This document shows, in pieces, positions 12,669 through 22,250 of a stretch of DNA of 64,000 nucleotides. The notes beneath the pieces are model-generated. The model was not told the origin of the DNA. It did no database searches and worked only from the letters and a program-made list of their open reading frames with translations. A program made the position numbers and the translations under genes. Numbering within the stretch: position 1 is the stretch's first letter; every line of letters begins with the position of its first letter. Source of the DNA: Rhipicephalus microplus (lineage: Eukaryota; Arthropoda; Arachnida; Ixodida; Ixodidae); assembly GCF_043290135.1 (NCBI RefSeq), contig NC_134710.1, positions 458,180,376-458,244,375 on the forward strand, given 5' to 3'.

Positions 12669-13732
12669 GTGAGTTTCCTTTCATTGTTACACTATGCACG
12701 TATTAAGTGATAGACTTTAATGTATGCTATTTGTATTGTGCAAGTTTTTGGGGACATACAACTTCCAACACTTATATGTTCTGACGAAAATCACGCAAGA
12801 ATGATAGAAGCTTGTGCAAAAATTATGCAAGAGTGTAAGAAGCTTTTGCAGAAGTCTGTGAAATGAAGTTTTGAAATTTTGTGGCAATGTGTCATTGTAC
12901 AGTGGTCAACAGTCTTGCTCAGCATGCTTGACTGCAGGGCTCCCGGCTGCACAGGCGCATCTACGGAGTGCCTGATGCATGATGGGCCAAATGTCAGCCT
13001 GCACACTGGTGCCTCTTATCCCCGTTTGTCTGTTACATCAGTGTCTCTTGTAAAGGGGATCAACTGTGCTACCTTTTTTTTTTCGAATGTAATGAGTTCT
13101 TTTTCCAGAATATTGTTGTTTTAAGGTAGAGCCTCACATTTCTATCAAATACTGAAGATTCTATTTTTCCTTCTAGATGCTATGAAGTCACTCCTTGTGT
13201 TACAATAGAGTGAACACTGTTATGAGAAAAGCTACTTCATGGAGTTAACTCACTTCATAATGACTTAACACACAGAATTGGTGAAAACTACACTCCATTC
13301 CAGATGCATTAGGAATAATATTCATTTGCATACTTCTGTTTCTTTTGTTTGTTTGTTGGCTTGAGGTTTGGTGTATAGGGTGGCCAGAGGGCACTCTGTA
13401 GTCTTTCTTCATCTTCCCAATTTTGTGAACATCAATTGATAGCCGTATGGGAAGCAGCCAGCATGCTGAAACAGCGGTGCAAGCATGGAAGATGTTCACC
13501 ATTGCATGCAGTCAGTTGCTGTGAGCAACCTACTGCATACAATTAACTGCGAGTGGTGAACTAACGCTGCACTATGTGTGCCTCCTGGAAAGCTGCAATG
13601 GTAAAGTGCCACAATCGTATAGTAACATGGATAACATCGCAATTTGTTTGTTGAATAATTTTGCAACAAAATCAATGGGGTTTTGAATAAATTTGTGTAT
13701 CTGCCTGGTTCATCAAAGCTACAGAGTCAAAT
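12669..13732. other. Probable intron, no other feature
   Basis: Sequence between the candidate exon and the next transposon. A T-run at 13073-13083 and scattered short frames are all that can be seen. Confidence 0.4.
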
Positions 13733-14793
13733 GCGGTATATACTCGCGTATTATGTGTACTTTTTTGTCAATACGGTCATGTGCGAAGCTAGTAGGAATC
13801 GCTGGCCTAAAAGCTCAACTGGGAATATATGTTGCAGGCGCTGTCACAGCTGTCTCAAAGCGGATTGTCATTTGTTTGCTAAGCCTGTTCAAATGCCCCC
13901 ATTTTCTTGAAGTTCTTCCGAACAGTGCTCACAAAAACCAGTTCCCACGACAGGGTTATACCAGAGAACATAAGTACTCTCCAATAATTGTCGGGAACCC
14001 AACGTAAAGTAAGATGCAGACAAGGAAGCGCGATGCCAACACAGTGCTGTGTGTGTCGCCCTTCATGTGTGTGTGTGTCCATTCCTTGTCACAGTCTTCT
14101 ATTGCGTTGTGTTCCCTCCGATATCTAACCAACACACCCAAGCTTTTATGCTAAGTCTTATTCAACGCACTCTTCTGCTGGCTCCCATACTGAATATTGC
14201 ATGTCGAAGAACTCCACGCTGATGTGCTTAGCGGTAGCACGGTTTCAGTTTTCTTCGGTAAGCTTTATAACAGCAATCTGCCTCGTATATAATTATTGTA
14301 GCCTTTCACAAGGAACGGTAAAAACGCAATGGCCAGATGGCGAAACCGAAAAAAAATGAGTGCGAAAACCTGCCTCATCTAGTTGATGTGACAGGTCCTT
14401 GCACGCGTTACACATCTGTGGTGTGTCTCGGGAATACATTCTTGCCGTGGAAGAGGTGGGAAGATAGGAGGCAAACCTTTAGGCATTTCGGACTACACAT
14501 AAACAGGTTTCAGTTTTCAAGTTCGATATTCTAGGAAAAGCATAAAAGTTCATGGAAGAAGAGACCTTGCAATCAGTCCATTGTGTAAGACTGCACTCGC
14601 CTGCTCGACAAGAGATGTGCCTGACCAGAGCATCATGAAGTCAAATGTGTCTGTGTGTGTGCTGGCAAGGTGGCTCAGGCTGGTTGGGGAGGGCAAAGTA
14701 TGCGAGCAAAAAGTTTCTTGTAGTAAAGCAGGCTGGCTAATTATACTGGTGAGCAAATTATGTGAGGATGCAAATTGTGCGAGTAAATATGGT
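13733..14793. mobile_element. pogo/Tigger-type non-autonomous DNA element
   Basis: The left end reads GGTATATACTCGCGTATTATG. On the opposite strand the right end reads CCATATTTACTCGCACAATTTG, giving imperfect terminal inverted repeats of about 22 bp, each preceded by TA as expected for pogo/Tigger insertions. The interior (about 1 kb) has no transposase frame. Its right end stops 21 bp before the exon at 14815, so the element abuts the polypyrimidine tract and splice acceptor of that exon. Confidence 0.6.
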
Positions 14794-14814
14794 ATGTACT
14801 CTTGTATGTTTCAG

Positions 14815-15015
14815 CTCTATTGCTACGGATCCGGATCCAACTTAGCATCCGGCAGCAACAAAGAGAGGTTCTGCAGAAGGTGCGACAGCTGAAGCACAAG
14901 GTACGGCTCTTGTCTGTGCCTCAGCACGCCCAGCCAGCACAGCGCCCCTCTGACCTTCCCCGGCTGCCTGCTGGTACAATTGGAGAAGTGGAGGCAGCAG
15001 AGGCAGCTGTGCAGA
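14815..15015 (+). CDS. DUF4806 gene exon: linker and start of domain
   Basis: After an acceptor (GTATGTTTCAG) the exon encodes a basic, glutamine-rich, probably helical stretch (SIRQQQREVLQKVRQLKHK), a proline-rich linker, then DLPRLPAGTIGEVEAAEAAV. The last part resembles the hydrophobic-proline lead-in (LP.KT.EE.E..E) that precedes the DUF4806 core. The best donor is CAGA|GTAAAG at 15016, which leaves one extra base. That phase does not fit directly to the exon at 18037, where the join would give an early stop. A further small exon or another donor is therefore needed; AAG|GTACGG at 14904 is in phase but would remove the conserved lead-in. The role of DUF4806 proteins is not established. 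Confidence 0.6.
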
Positions 15016-15154
15016 GTAAAGCTGTGGCTTCGGCTTTGTTGTATATTTCTTGATTTTTAATATGCCTATGTAACATGCAGAAATTTAGTACTGCTTTAAG
15101 ATACTGTGTTTCAGGAAACAAACTAGTCAGGTTATCTCATGAGCCACTGTACTA
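15016..15154. other. Intron, short unique stretch before transposon
   Basis: The frame of the preceding exon stays open to 15053. Nothing else is recognised before the outer transposon begins. Confidence 0.4.
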
Positions 15155-15216
15155 CAGTCGAATATGAATAATTTGTACTCAAAGAGGCCAGAAAATTTGT
15201 TCAAATTAATGAAAGT

Positions 15217-16324
15217 TACCGTAATTACTTGAATCTAACACGCACCTTTTTTCCGGTTAAGAGAGTTCATAAATCGCATGTGCGTTAGAATCGAGTACGA
15301 AAAAAAAAGAATATGGTCATTCTATTGCCATCGCCACTTACAAAATGCCGCCCCCTACGTGCGTCGGCATGGCGCGTCGGTCATTTCTGCCTATGTGTTT
15401 CCCATGCGCGGCACTTCATACGTGTGCGGAGGAGTTCGTCATCTTGTAGTACATTAGCATCGACGGCATGGTGGGGCCGACTCCAAAAACTCGACGAGTG
15501 CACCACAATGCTGCTTCTAAAAGAAAAGTCGTCGCGTGTGCCGAAACGGACAGAAATCGGGCCGCATCGCGGTCATTCGGAGTTCCCCAAACGTGCATGC
15601 GGGACTGGCGGAAACAAAAGCAGAATATTGTCGACAGCAAAGATTCACGCAAAGGCTTCAGTGGACCACAGCAGGGTCGGTTTCCACAAATTGAAGAGCT
15701 GCTCGGCGAGTATGTGATTAAGCAGTGAGCGGCACAGCGGCCCGTGACGACAGAACTGCTCCAAGTGCAGGCTATGCAGTTAGCCTTAGAAAAAGGGCTA
15801 ATGCAGAGCCATTTTAAAGCGAGCAGGTGCTGGCTAACGAACTTTATGAAGAGAAAAGGCTTTTCCCTCCGAAGGCGAACGGGCATATGCCGGAAGTTGC
15901 CGGAGGAGTATGAAGAAAAGCTTCAGAGTCTTCAGAGGTTCCTCCTAAACTTGCGGCACAACAACGGCTACCTGCTTGGGCAAATCGGGAATGCCGATCA
16001 CACGCCTCTTTACTTCTACATGCCTGGCACCACAACCGTCTAAGAGAAGGGGGCGAAGCAAGTTTGTGTACTGACATCGGGCCACGGTAAAACTAGAGTG
16101 ACAGCAATGCTCTGTTGCACGTCAGATAGGCATAAGCTTCCCCCGTACTTCATATTTATACGGAAGATGCTCTCAAAAAGAGTCGTTTTCGCGAGTGGTG
16201 TGATCAAGCGGGCCAACGAGAAAAAAGGGTGCGCGTTGCAACCGATGTCTTAGTTTTTTTTTTTGTCGTGGAAACCGGGCGCGCGTTACAATCGGGGGCG
16301 CGGTAGAATAGAGTATATACGGTA
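15217..16324 (+). mobile_element. Nested Tigger/pogo transposon, internally deleted
   Basis: It begins TACCGTAATTACTTGAATCT and ends with the complement of TACCGTATATACTCTATTCT, flanked by TA. At 1.1 kb it is less than half the length of a usual Tigger element. It retains the N-terminal two thirds of a pogo-type transposase (15468-16256) and lacks the rest of the DDE catalytic domain. Confidence 0.75.
15468..16256 (+). pseudogene. Tigger/CENP-B-like transposase fragment
   Basis: The first frame (15468-15728) carries a pipsqueak-type helix-turn-helix: a basic lead, RKVVACAETD, then ASRSFGVPQTCMRDWRKQK. After an in-frame stop at 15726 the frame resumes at 15744 with a CENP-B/Tc5-like DNA-binding block (SRCWLTNFMKRKGFSLRRRT) and reaches the first catalytic block of the DDE domain (GNADHTPLYFYMP, around 15990-16025). 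A stop follows at 16041. Recognisable sequence (a PPYFIFIRK-type block) continues to about 16250, after which the later catalytic aspartates are missing. It is clearly a dead transposase. A domesticated gene is unlikely because of the stops. Confidence 0.8.
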
Positions 16325-16644
16325 AACGAGCGGAGGGCTCACCATGCAGTGATGCATGTGCATGGAGAAGTTTTATTCACAAATTACAGGACATCCGTCA
16401 ATAATTAAAGTAGTCAATACATGTCTGTACACGTTGGCCTTGCAACGAGTCAACAAGTTTTGCGTGCAGTTTGCAAAGCATTTGTACTTCGGCTTCAGTA
16501 TTCTCCTGGCAAAAGAAGTTGCGCGCGGCAATGTCCTGGCTGACACTCTTCGAAGACAACTGTGTTTCCACTGCTACCATCTGCGCTGCAGCCGGAGCGT
16601 GGCCAGCACATGATGAGAATGGAGGAGCGTCTCCACCTGGAGAA

Positions 16645-17000
16645 AAGCAGATCGGCATTCGAGAGAGAAACACTCCGCGGCAGCTTTTTTTTTTTCTCTT
16701 CATGCGCGGTGTTGACAGGAGAAGAGTCTCTACATAGCAGGAACGAAAAACAGGGAAGCGTGACACCGGCGCGTTGCAGATCGGCATGAGAGAGCCTACT
16801 CTCTGCGACAGCTTTTTTTCCCCTCTTTCTCTTCATGCGCAGTGTTAAGAGGAGAAGGGTCTCTACGTGGCAGGGACGGAAAAAGCCGAAGCGGGGCACA
16901 GGAATGTCGCAGATTGGCATTTGGCAAACATTCCACAGCAGTCTTTTCTTTCCTTTTCTCGATTTTCTTCTTCAAGCACAGCGATGAGGTGTCTGAAGTG
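16645..17000. repeat. Imperfect tandem repeat, period ~130 bp
   Basis: Three marker positions, GATCGGCAT at about 16650 and 16779 and GATTGGCAT at 16912, show the period. Each unit also carries CTCTTCATGCGC, a GGAGAAG...TCTCTAC block and a T-rich CAGCTTTTTTT run. About two full units and a partial third are present, inside the outer pogo-type element. No coding function is apparent. Confidence 0.65.
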
Positions 17001-17112
17001 CCACCGCAGGATTGGGCGGGGTGCTGAGAGCATTTTCGGAGCGCGGTATAGCTTTGATAGGACCACAGCGTCAGTTCGAATTAAGTGTGTTGGAATTAAT
17101 GAGATTCGACTG

Positions 17113-18036
17113 TATTTACTATAGTCTGTGAAGTCCGAGTGAACTGTCCTAAGCTAGCAGACGATGTAGGCGGCATCGTGTGTTTGATGGGCAGTGACTA
17201 GCAATAGCCTGCTTAAAACAAATATTCAGTAATTTTGTTCATGTATCACCCTATTTTGTGTCCGCTGCGGCTCTCTCTACTTCGAGCTACAGTTCACGCT
17301 GCCTTGTGTTAGCCGATTTCTTACTTTTTTAAAAATCTAACATGCACCCAATTTCGCAGTGTGAAGAAAAATGCACATTTGTTTATTGTGATGAGATTTC
17401 TATAGTGACATGCCTCTTTGTTGGCTATCACAGAAAAATATAAACAGCAAATGGTGCGACCATCTAGTGCGACCTTTATTTTTCTATCAGTTTCATCTAT
17501 GACCAAGATTTGGTCTCTCTAAGGTTGCCTCTTAGTACGCCTTGATCATGTTCATTTATCTCGTTGTGCTCTGCTTACAATGCATTGATTAAATACATGT
17601 CCAAGCTTCTTTTTGAATTCCACATATTTTATCGTTTTTCACCTGTAGAAGCTACTCCTGGTCAACATTCTGGCAAAGACATTGTAACCTCGAAGAAACG
17701 TGTGTTGGAATTTGAGCACTGTACAAAGTAATTATACTATTTTATAGCTAGAATCAATATTTATTAAGGGTTATAACAGTGTTGTATTTGATTTCATAAC
17801 AGCGAAACTGCATTCAGAGAAGGACTCTGAAAGGTTCTCACACTGAGTGTGAGAGGGCTGATGTGGAAACCATTTTAGGTCAAGTGAGTTGAAGTTAGCG
17901 TAAAAAACAATGAAATGTTGTGATGCCCAAAAATTCAAGTTGTTGTTTTTAGTGTCCTCTTCTTGCAGATTTTTATCATGAAAACATTTCGATGTGCTGT
18001 TGCATTTACCCCATCTATGCTTGCATTTTTTTACAG
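17113..18036. other. Intron of the DUF4806 gene
   Basis: AT-rich intron sequence ending in the pyrimidine-rich acceptor TTTTTTTACAG before 18037. A small in-phase exon may hide here or further upstream, because the phases of the flanking exons do not match. I could not identify it. Confidence 0.45.
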
Positions 18037-18196
18037 CGCAAGCACCTCCTGCAGATTGGGGGACGTGGCCTCCGAGAAATTCGTGTGAATGCCATGAAGG
18101 CTGTATTGGCACATGATGTGCAAGTGCTGTACAGCCTTCATGGCAGAAAAGGGAAAAGGGCCTTTGTGAACCTGAGGCTCTGTAGATTAGTGACAG
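18037..18196 (+). CDS. DUF4806 gene exon: domain core
   Basis: The exon encodes the core of a DUF4806 domain: an IGGRGLREIRVNAMKAVL block followed by GRKGKRAFVNLRLCRLV. These match the family pattern of GG, a helix with R and a hydrophobic pair, a short gap, G..GK.AF, then a leucine-rich helix with conserved R and C. The acceptor is ACAG at 18033-18036 and the donor is GT at 18197. It ends with one extra base, which the next exon completes as an aspartate codon. DUF4806 is widespread in arthropods, often in large families with unknown biochemical function. The recognition is from memory and should be tested with a profile search. Confidence 0.75.
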
Positions 18197-18293
18197 GTTA
18201 GACTTGTTCATTGTTTTATGTGTGTGTGCCCTTGTGTATTCTCTGTACTGCAGTGCTTCATGTGTACTATGGTATTTCTGTTCTTGTATGCAG

Positions 18294-18556
18294 ATGTCAT
18301 CTGCCAAAAAGCAGGGTGCGACCAGGCGGAGGCCCTCAACTTTATTAAGAGGTGGCTGCCAGGGTCTGGTGATCGCTGTGGGGGCAGGAAGCGGCGCTCC
18401 AGAGAAGCATTTGTTGTGGAGCAGCCCGATGATCCCCACTCTCAGAGTGCAGATTATCGGCTGCTCACGGCAGCTGGCTTCCTGCCCAGCCACAGCAGCC
18501 AGGGCCTTGACAGCACCACTGTCACTGTGCCCCCAACGCAACCTGACCTGCAGTAG
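18294..18556 (+). CDS. DUF4806 gene terminal coding exon
   Basis: After acceptor TATGCAG the exon continues in phase from 18196 with VICQKAGC, EALNFIKRWLPGSGDRC and a basic GRKRRSR stretch, which could be a nuclear localisation signal. It ends with an acidic and serine/proline-rich tail and a TAG stop at 18554. The helix containing IKRWL is the usual end of the DUF4806 domain. AATAAA signals follow within 60-90 bp, so this is the last exon. A 256-codon open frame on the opposite strand (18541-17771) overlaps both exons and the intron and is regarded as chance. Confidence 0.75.
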
Positions 18557-18616
18557 AGCGGGCCTTTTTTAGTTGTGTATATATATTTTTCAATGTATAC
18601 ATTTTTTGTTGTACCA

Positions 18617-18643
18617 AATAAATAAAAAAAACAAAGAATAAAT
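18617..18643 (+). promoter_or_regulatory. Polyadenylation signals of the DUF4806 gene
   Basis: Overlapping AATAAATAAA and a second AATAAA lie 60-90 bp after the stop codon and are followed by a GT-rich stretch. This is the expected arrangement for 3' end formation. Confidence 0.6.
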
Positions 18644-18649
18644 AGTCTG

Positions 18650-18972
18650 CAGACTGTCGGTGGTGCACTGTTCGGCTAGCTTATGCTGATTCGGAAGCAC
18701 CATCACCATGTTTTAGTTACAAAAAAATGCTCTAAACTATGAATATTCTCGATTACCATATGGGGGACATATGTGGGGATTGCAAGTGGGGGACATACGC
18801 TTTCAACATTTACTTCCTAACGACTTTTTTCGATCTGCTGTACCAAATACCAGTACCAAATAAAGCACTCGCTATTGCAAAAGATAAATTGGTAAAAAAA
18901 TAAACTACACTTCTAGTGTTAGCAAAGGGAATGAGGTATAAAAGATGAAATAGATCGAGTAACTGCTTTCAG
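18650..18972. other. No feature recognised
   Basis: AT-rich spacer between the gene and repeat copy B. A short direct duplication, GGGGGACATA with GTGGGG nearby, occurs at 18762-18800. Confidence 0.4.
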
Positions 18973-19500
18973 TTCTCAGCATTCAATTTTTTGTTGCCCC
19001 AAGTATACAGGGCTGCAAAGCTACAAGAGCGGGTCATCGAGGCATATTGTTTAAATCTTCCGGTAAGAAAAATTCCCTACTAATAATGGTTACATAATGG
19101 CAAGCCAATCAGTAGCCAATATTCGTCGTGCAGGAAACATCGGTGTAATAACGGCATTTGATTGGCTGCAATGTGGCCCTGGATTGGTCCAATGTCGGTC
19201 GTACATCCGTAGCCAATATTCGTCGTGCAGCAAACATCGGCGTAAAAATGGCATGTGATTGGCTGAAATATGGTCCAATGTTGGCCGAACATTGGCAGCT
19301 TTGTCGGCAATACGATGGGCCTTCGTCGGCCCAATGTTGGTTGCATACTGGCTAAAACATCGGCAAAACGTCGGCCCATCATTGGCTTGAACGTCGGCCC
19401 GACATTGGAAGAAGTTGCACTTCCGACGTCGGCCCGACGTCGGTGCCGATGTTAGCCGATGTTGGTCAAAGATTAGTCCAACGGCGGCGTGCTGCCTGGG
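18973..19500. repeat. Dispersed ~530-bp repeat, copy B
   Basis: Same orientation and nearly full-length identity to positions 1-530, differing by scattered substitutions and a few small indels. The left edge is visible here (CAGTTCTCAGCATTC, preceded by unrelated sequence). The right edge is after GTGCTGCCTGGG. No terminal inverted repeat or target duplication is obvious. Confidence 0.85.
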
Positions 19501-19833
19501 TTGTTTGGCATCATTTTCTCCTAGTTCTCATTATGATCTGTTCAACAAAGACAACAAACCCTTAAATGTATAGTTCTTTCCTTTACTCATGAATCTGAAG
19601 CAGTGAATCTCAGTAATCTTAGCGGTGTGTGACTTGTTTTTTTTTTGATCAGTTGTGCATGTGTTCAAGTACATGCATTTAGGTGGGAGGGCGAACTATT
19701 GCCTCCTCCTGTGGCTTGCAGATTTTCTGAGAACTGACAGATGCATAATGCTGCCAAACAAGTATAGGGATATTGGAAGTAATCGTAACGTAATTGCAAT
19801 CGTAATGTAATTGCCAGTAGGCAAAAAAAGGTG
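19501..19833. other. No feature recognised
   Basis: Unique-looking AT-rich sequence between repeat copy B and a diverged SINE. Confidence 0.4.
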
Positions 19834-20075
19834 TCCCACACTCGCCATAATGGTAACAGGCAGCGCTGACTTACTTCTATGTATAAATGCACATATATAC
19901 CGTACAAAATGGAAGAGGGATAGCCGCCATGGTAGCTCAGTTGATAGAGCATCGGACATGTTATTCGAAGTTCGCAGGCTCGGTCCCTGTACAGGGTAGG
20001 TTATCTTTTTTTCTTCTACTTTTCTTTCTTCACAATTACAACACTTCTATTCTTCTTGAAGATTTTCTGGTGTAA
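19834..20075 (+). mobile_element. Diverged tRNA-derived SINE copy
   Basis: The tRNA-like part at 19926-20003 (GGTAGCTCAG, then TTATTCGAAGTTCGCAGG) and its flanks match the ~450-bp unit of the array at 27181-28636. The CCACACTCGCC lead-in and TTATCTTTTT trailer are in the same order. The B box is damaged (GGCTCGGTCCC), so it is an old copy. Confidence 0.6.
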
Positions 20076-20925
20076 AAAAGGTACCTTATAATCTGAAGAG
20101 GCAAACAGAATGTGCCAGTGTACGAGTTATCTCTTGTAGTGGTTACAAGTAAGATATGTTTTGAAGAATAAATCATTCTGCCACTTGCCTAAAGAATGGC
20201 TACAGGACATGGCGCTGGATGCACTTTGTTATTTTTGAATCAAGCTATCTTGTATTCGTATTCTATTTTTATAAATTACATGGGATACACATGACGGTAT
20301 CACACACTTTAGCGCCACAAAGATTATGCAGCGAACAATGTTATAAATGTGAAATTGCATAAAGATAAGGTGAAAACTGCACCCTCAACGAGAATGTACA
20401 GAAAGCACAGGGTGCAGGCGTCATTCCTTCTGCCCGTGCTTTTCAAGTGCGAGCTGTTTTCACCTCGTTATGACCAACTAACTAGATTGAGATGTGTTGT
20501 TAGAGTGCAAGAGGATGCTCCACGGGAAACTCGGTTTGTCTCAAACTCTGCGTGTGTCTTTCAACCTATATGGTGCCCGGTTCAAGAGTTCATGCAGACC
20601 ATATCGTGTAAAACAGTACCGTGTAAAATGGACTGTGTAAATAAAATAAAATGGACCAAGTAAATAAACAGGATCGTGTAAAATGTCGTTTTCGTGTGCA
20701 ACTGTAGTTGTGCTTGTGCTGAATGGCCTTTCTTTATATACACTACATAACAAACCTGCTCCTTTAGAGTCGAGTGCATCTTCGGATCGATTGTAAATGT
20801 TTGCATATGCGAGGCCTTAAGTTTTATAAGAAATTCCTCAGTGTGCCACGAGGAAATGTGTGTTCAGCGAAAATTTGTATATCATTATATACAACTCTTA
20901 AAGCCTCGTCTACAACTTTATGCAG
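20076..20925. other. No gene; short GTGTAAAA-type repeats
   Basis: Around 20605-20690 the motif CGTGTAAAA and variants with AAATAAA or GTAAATAAA recur about five times with loose spacing. Otherwise the stretch is featureless. Confidence 0.4.
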
Positions 20926-21135
20926 GTTGACCTTGAGCAGAAAACGAGGAGCGGCAGCAGCCCCCAGAAAAGAGCAAGCACCCTCCAAGCTCCCGAAGCT
21001 CTCTTCAACAGGAACAGCAAGGTCACTGTGTGGCATTGAAAACCATTGCAAGGAGTGCTTTATCAGTACACTGTGCTGATCTTTCATCGCAGAAGACGAA
21101 GTTGACTACTCCAGAGGAACTTCACGCTGTGTATT
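20926..21135 (+). other. Weak candidate exon
   Basis: A segment less AT-rich than its surroundings starts after TTATGCAG and ends before a strong donor (GTGAGT at 21136). One frame is open from near 20941 to the donor. Another frame is open from the acceptor to 21039 and would have only a weak donor. The two readings are incompatible, and neither peptide resembles a known family. It could be an exon of an unrecognised + strand gene or chance. Confidence 0.2.
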
Positions 21136-21136
21136 G

Positions 21137-22109
21137 TGAGTGCTTCAGTGGTTTTGTTTTTGTCCAGCCAGCAGTTAAGAAATCATGTGTCAGATTCAGC
21201 CAGGATGGCTAGAGGGAGTCGGGCAGGCATGTTTGGACATTTGTCTAGCCAAGTAGTGCCAATTTTTGCCCTGGTCCTGTTGGAGTTACTGCCACAATCA
21301 CAGAAGCTACGTCACCTCTCTAAATGTACAGATGTGTCGAGGAAGATTAGCTGCATTATGTTTTTCTATAACTGATAGCTGCCAACATTCTTCATTATAC
21401 AGGAGTTTTGTTCCTCACTTATGGGTGTAAAGCCCTCTACAGAAAAAATGCAACACGTCTACTTCCAGAAGACTCCAAGGCCCTACTTGTAGGTTTTTTC
21501 GGCTTGTATCATAAACACCTCGTTTGGGGTACATGAACATTTTATAAACATGTACAGCGAAAATTTTGGGTGGCTGGTCGTTTTGTCGTTTTCTTGTTCC
21601 TCACAGTATTCTTAAGCATGTTGTGCAATACTTTGTCAATCTGGTTTATGTGCATAGAAGACATTACGAAGTTTCAGGCTACAGTATAAAAAGCCTGGAA
21701 GCAAGCTATCAATAATTTTTTAACAGAGTTGCTTAATCCGATGCATAATACATCACTAAACGTTTTTGTGTATTCATCAATGTAAGCTCGTCTTAGTGTT
21801 ATTCAAAATAAAGATGTGAGTCCACAGATGGAAACATCTAGTGGGGTAATCAGGGTGAACAGTAGCAGTGCTTCAGACAGGCTGACCGATGTTGCGATAG
21901 GAGGACCTATTTTTTAGAAGTCACCTTGTCATCCTTGGCGTGTTAGTTTAAATGGGGTCAGTAATGACATCATCTTTTGGTGTAGGCGTGTGTGCCTGTT
22001 GGAAATGTTTGTCTGAAAAAAAAAACCTATAACGCAGAAGAGTGCAGCCCTTGCTTCTTTTCAGGTTAGGTTGTGCTGATACAAAGTGTTCTCCTGTCGG
22101 AGGTTGGGG
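21137..22109. other. No feature recognised
   Basis: AT-rich sequence with no convincing exon or repeat. Confidence 0.4.
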
Positions 22110-22250
22110 GTAAAGGAAGCAAAAAAAAGATAAATGATAGAAAAGAAGAAAAAAGAAGAAAGAAAAGGGGAATGCAAAGTAAAAGTAGTGCTACACTGCT
22201 CCTACTTTGCATCCCCCCTTTTCTTTTTTTTCCCTTGTTTTCTTTTTTCA
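22110..22250. repeat. Imperfect palindrome, purine arm / pyrimidine arm
   Basis: A purine-rich left arm ending GGGGAATGCAAAGTA is mirrored by TACTTTGCATCCCCCC and a pyrimidine-rich right arm, with a loop of about 20 bases. Pairing of the A/G and T/C tracts extends the stem to about 50 bp. It could be a small fold-back element or a mirrored insertion. No coding sequence. Confidence 0.65.

Larger units (their letters stand above)
15155..17112. mobile_element. Outer pogo-type element hosting a nested Tigger
   Basis: The left end CAGTCGAATATGAATAATTT and the right end (minus-strand reading CAGTCGAATCTCATTAATTC) form imperfect terminal inverted repeats, each flanked by TA at 15153 and 17113. The CAGTCGAA...TTAATTC type of end is typical of pogo/Tigger elements. 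The interior is interrupted at 15217 by a second element with different ends, so this one inserted first. No transposase of its own is visible. Confidence 0.55.

Noticed and set aside
17771..18541. 256-codon open frame on the minus strand, the longest outside the mobile elements
   Set aside because: It runs across two exons and the intron of the + strand DUF4806 gene, matches no known family and would be a by-product of the coding exons' composition.
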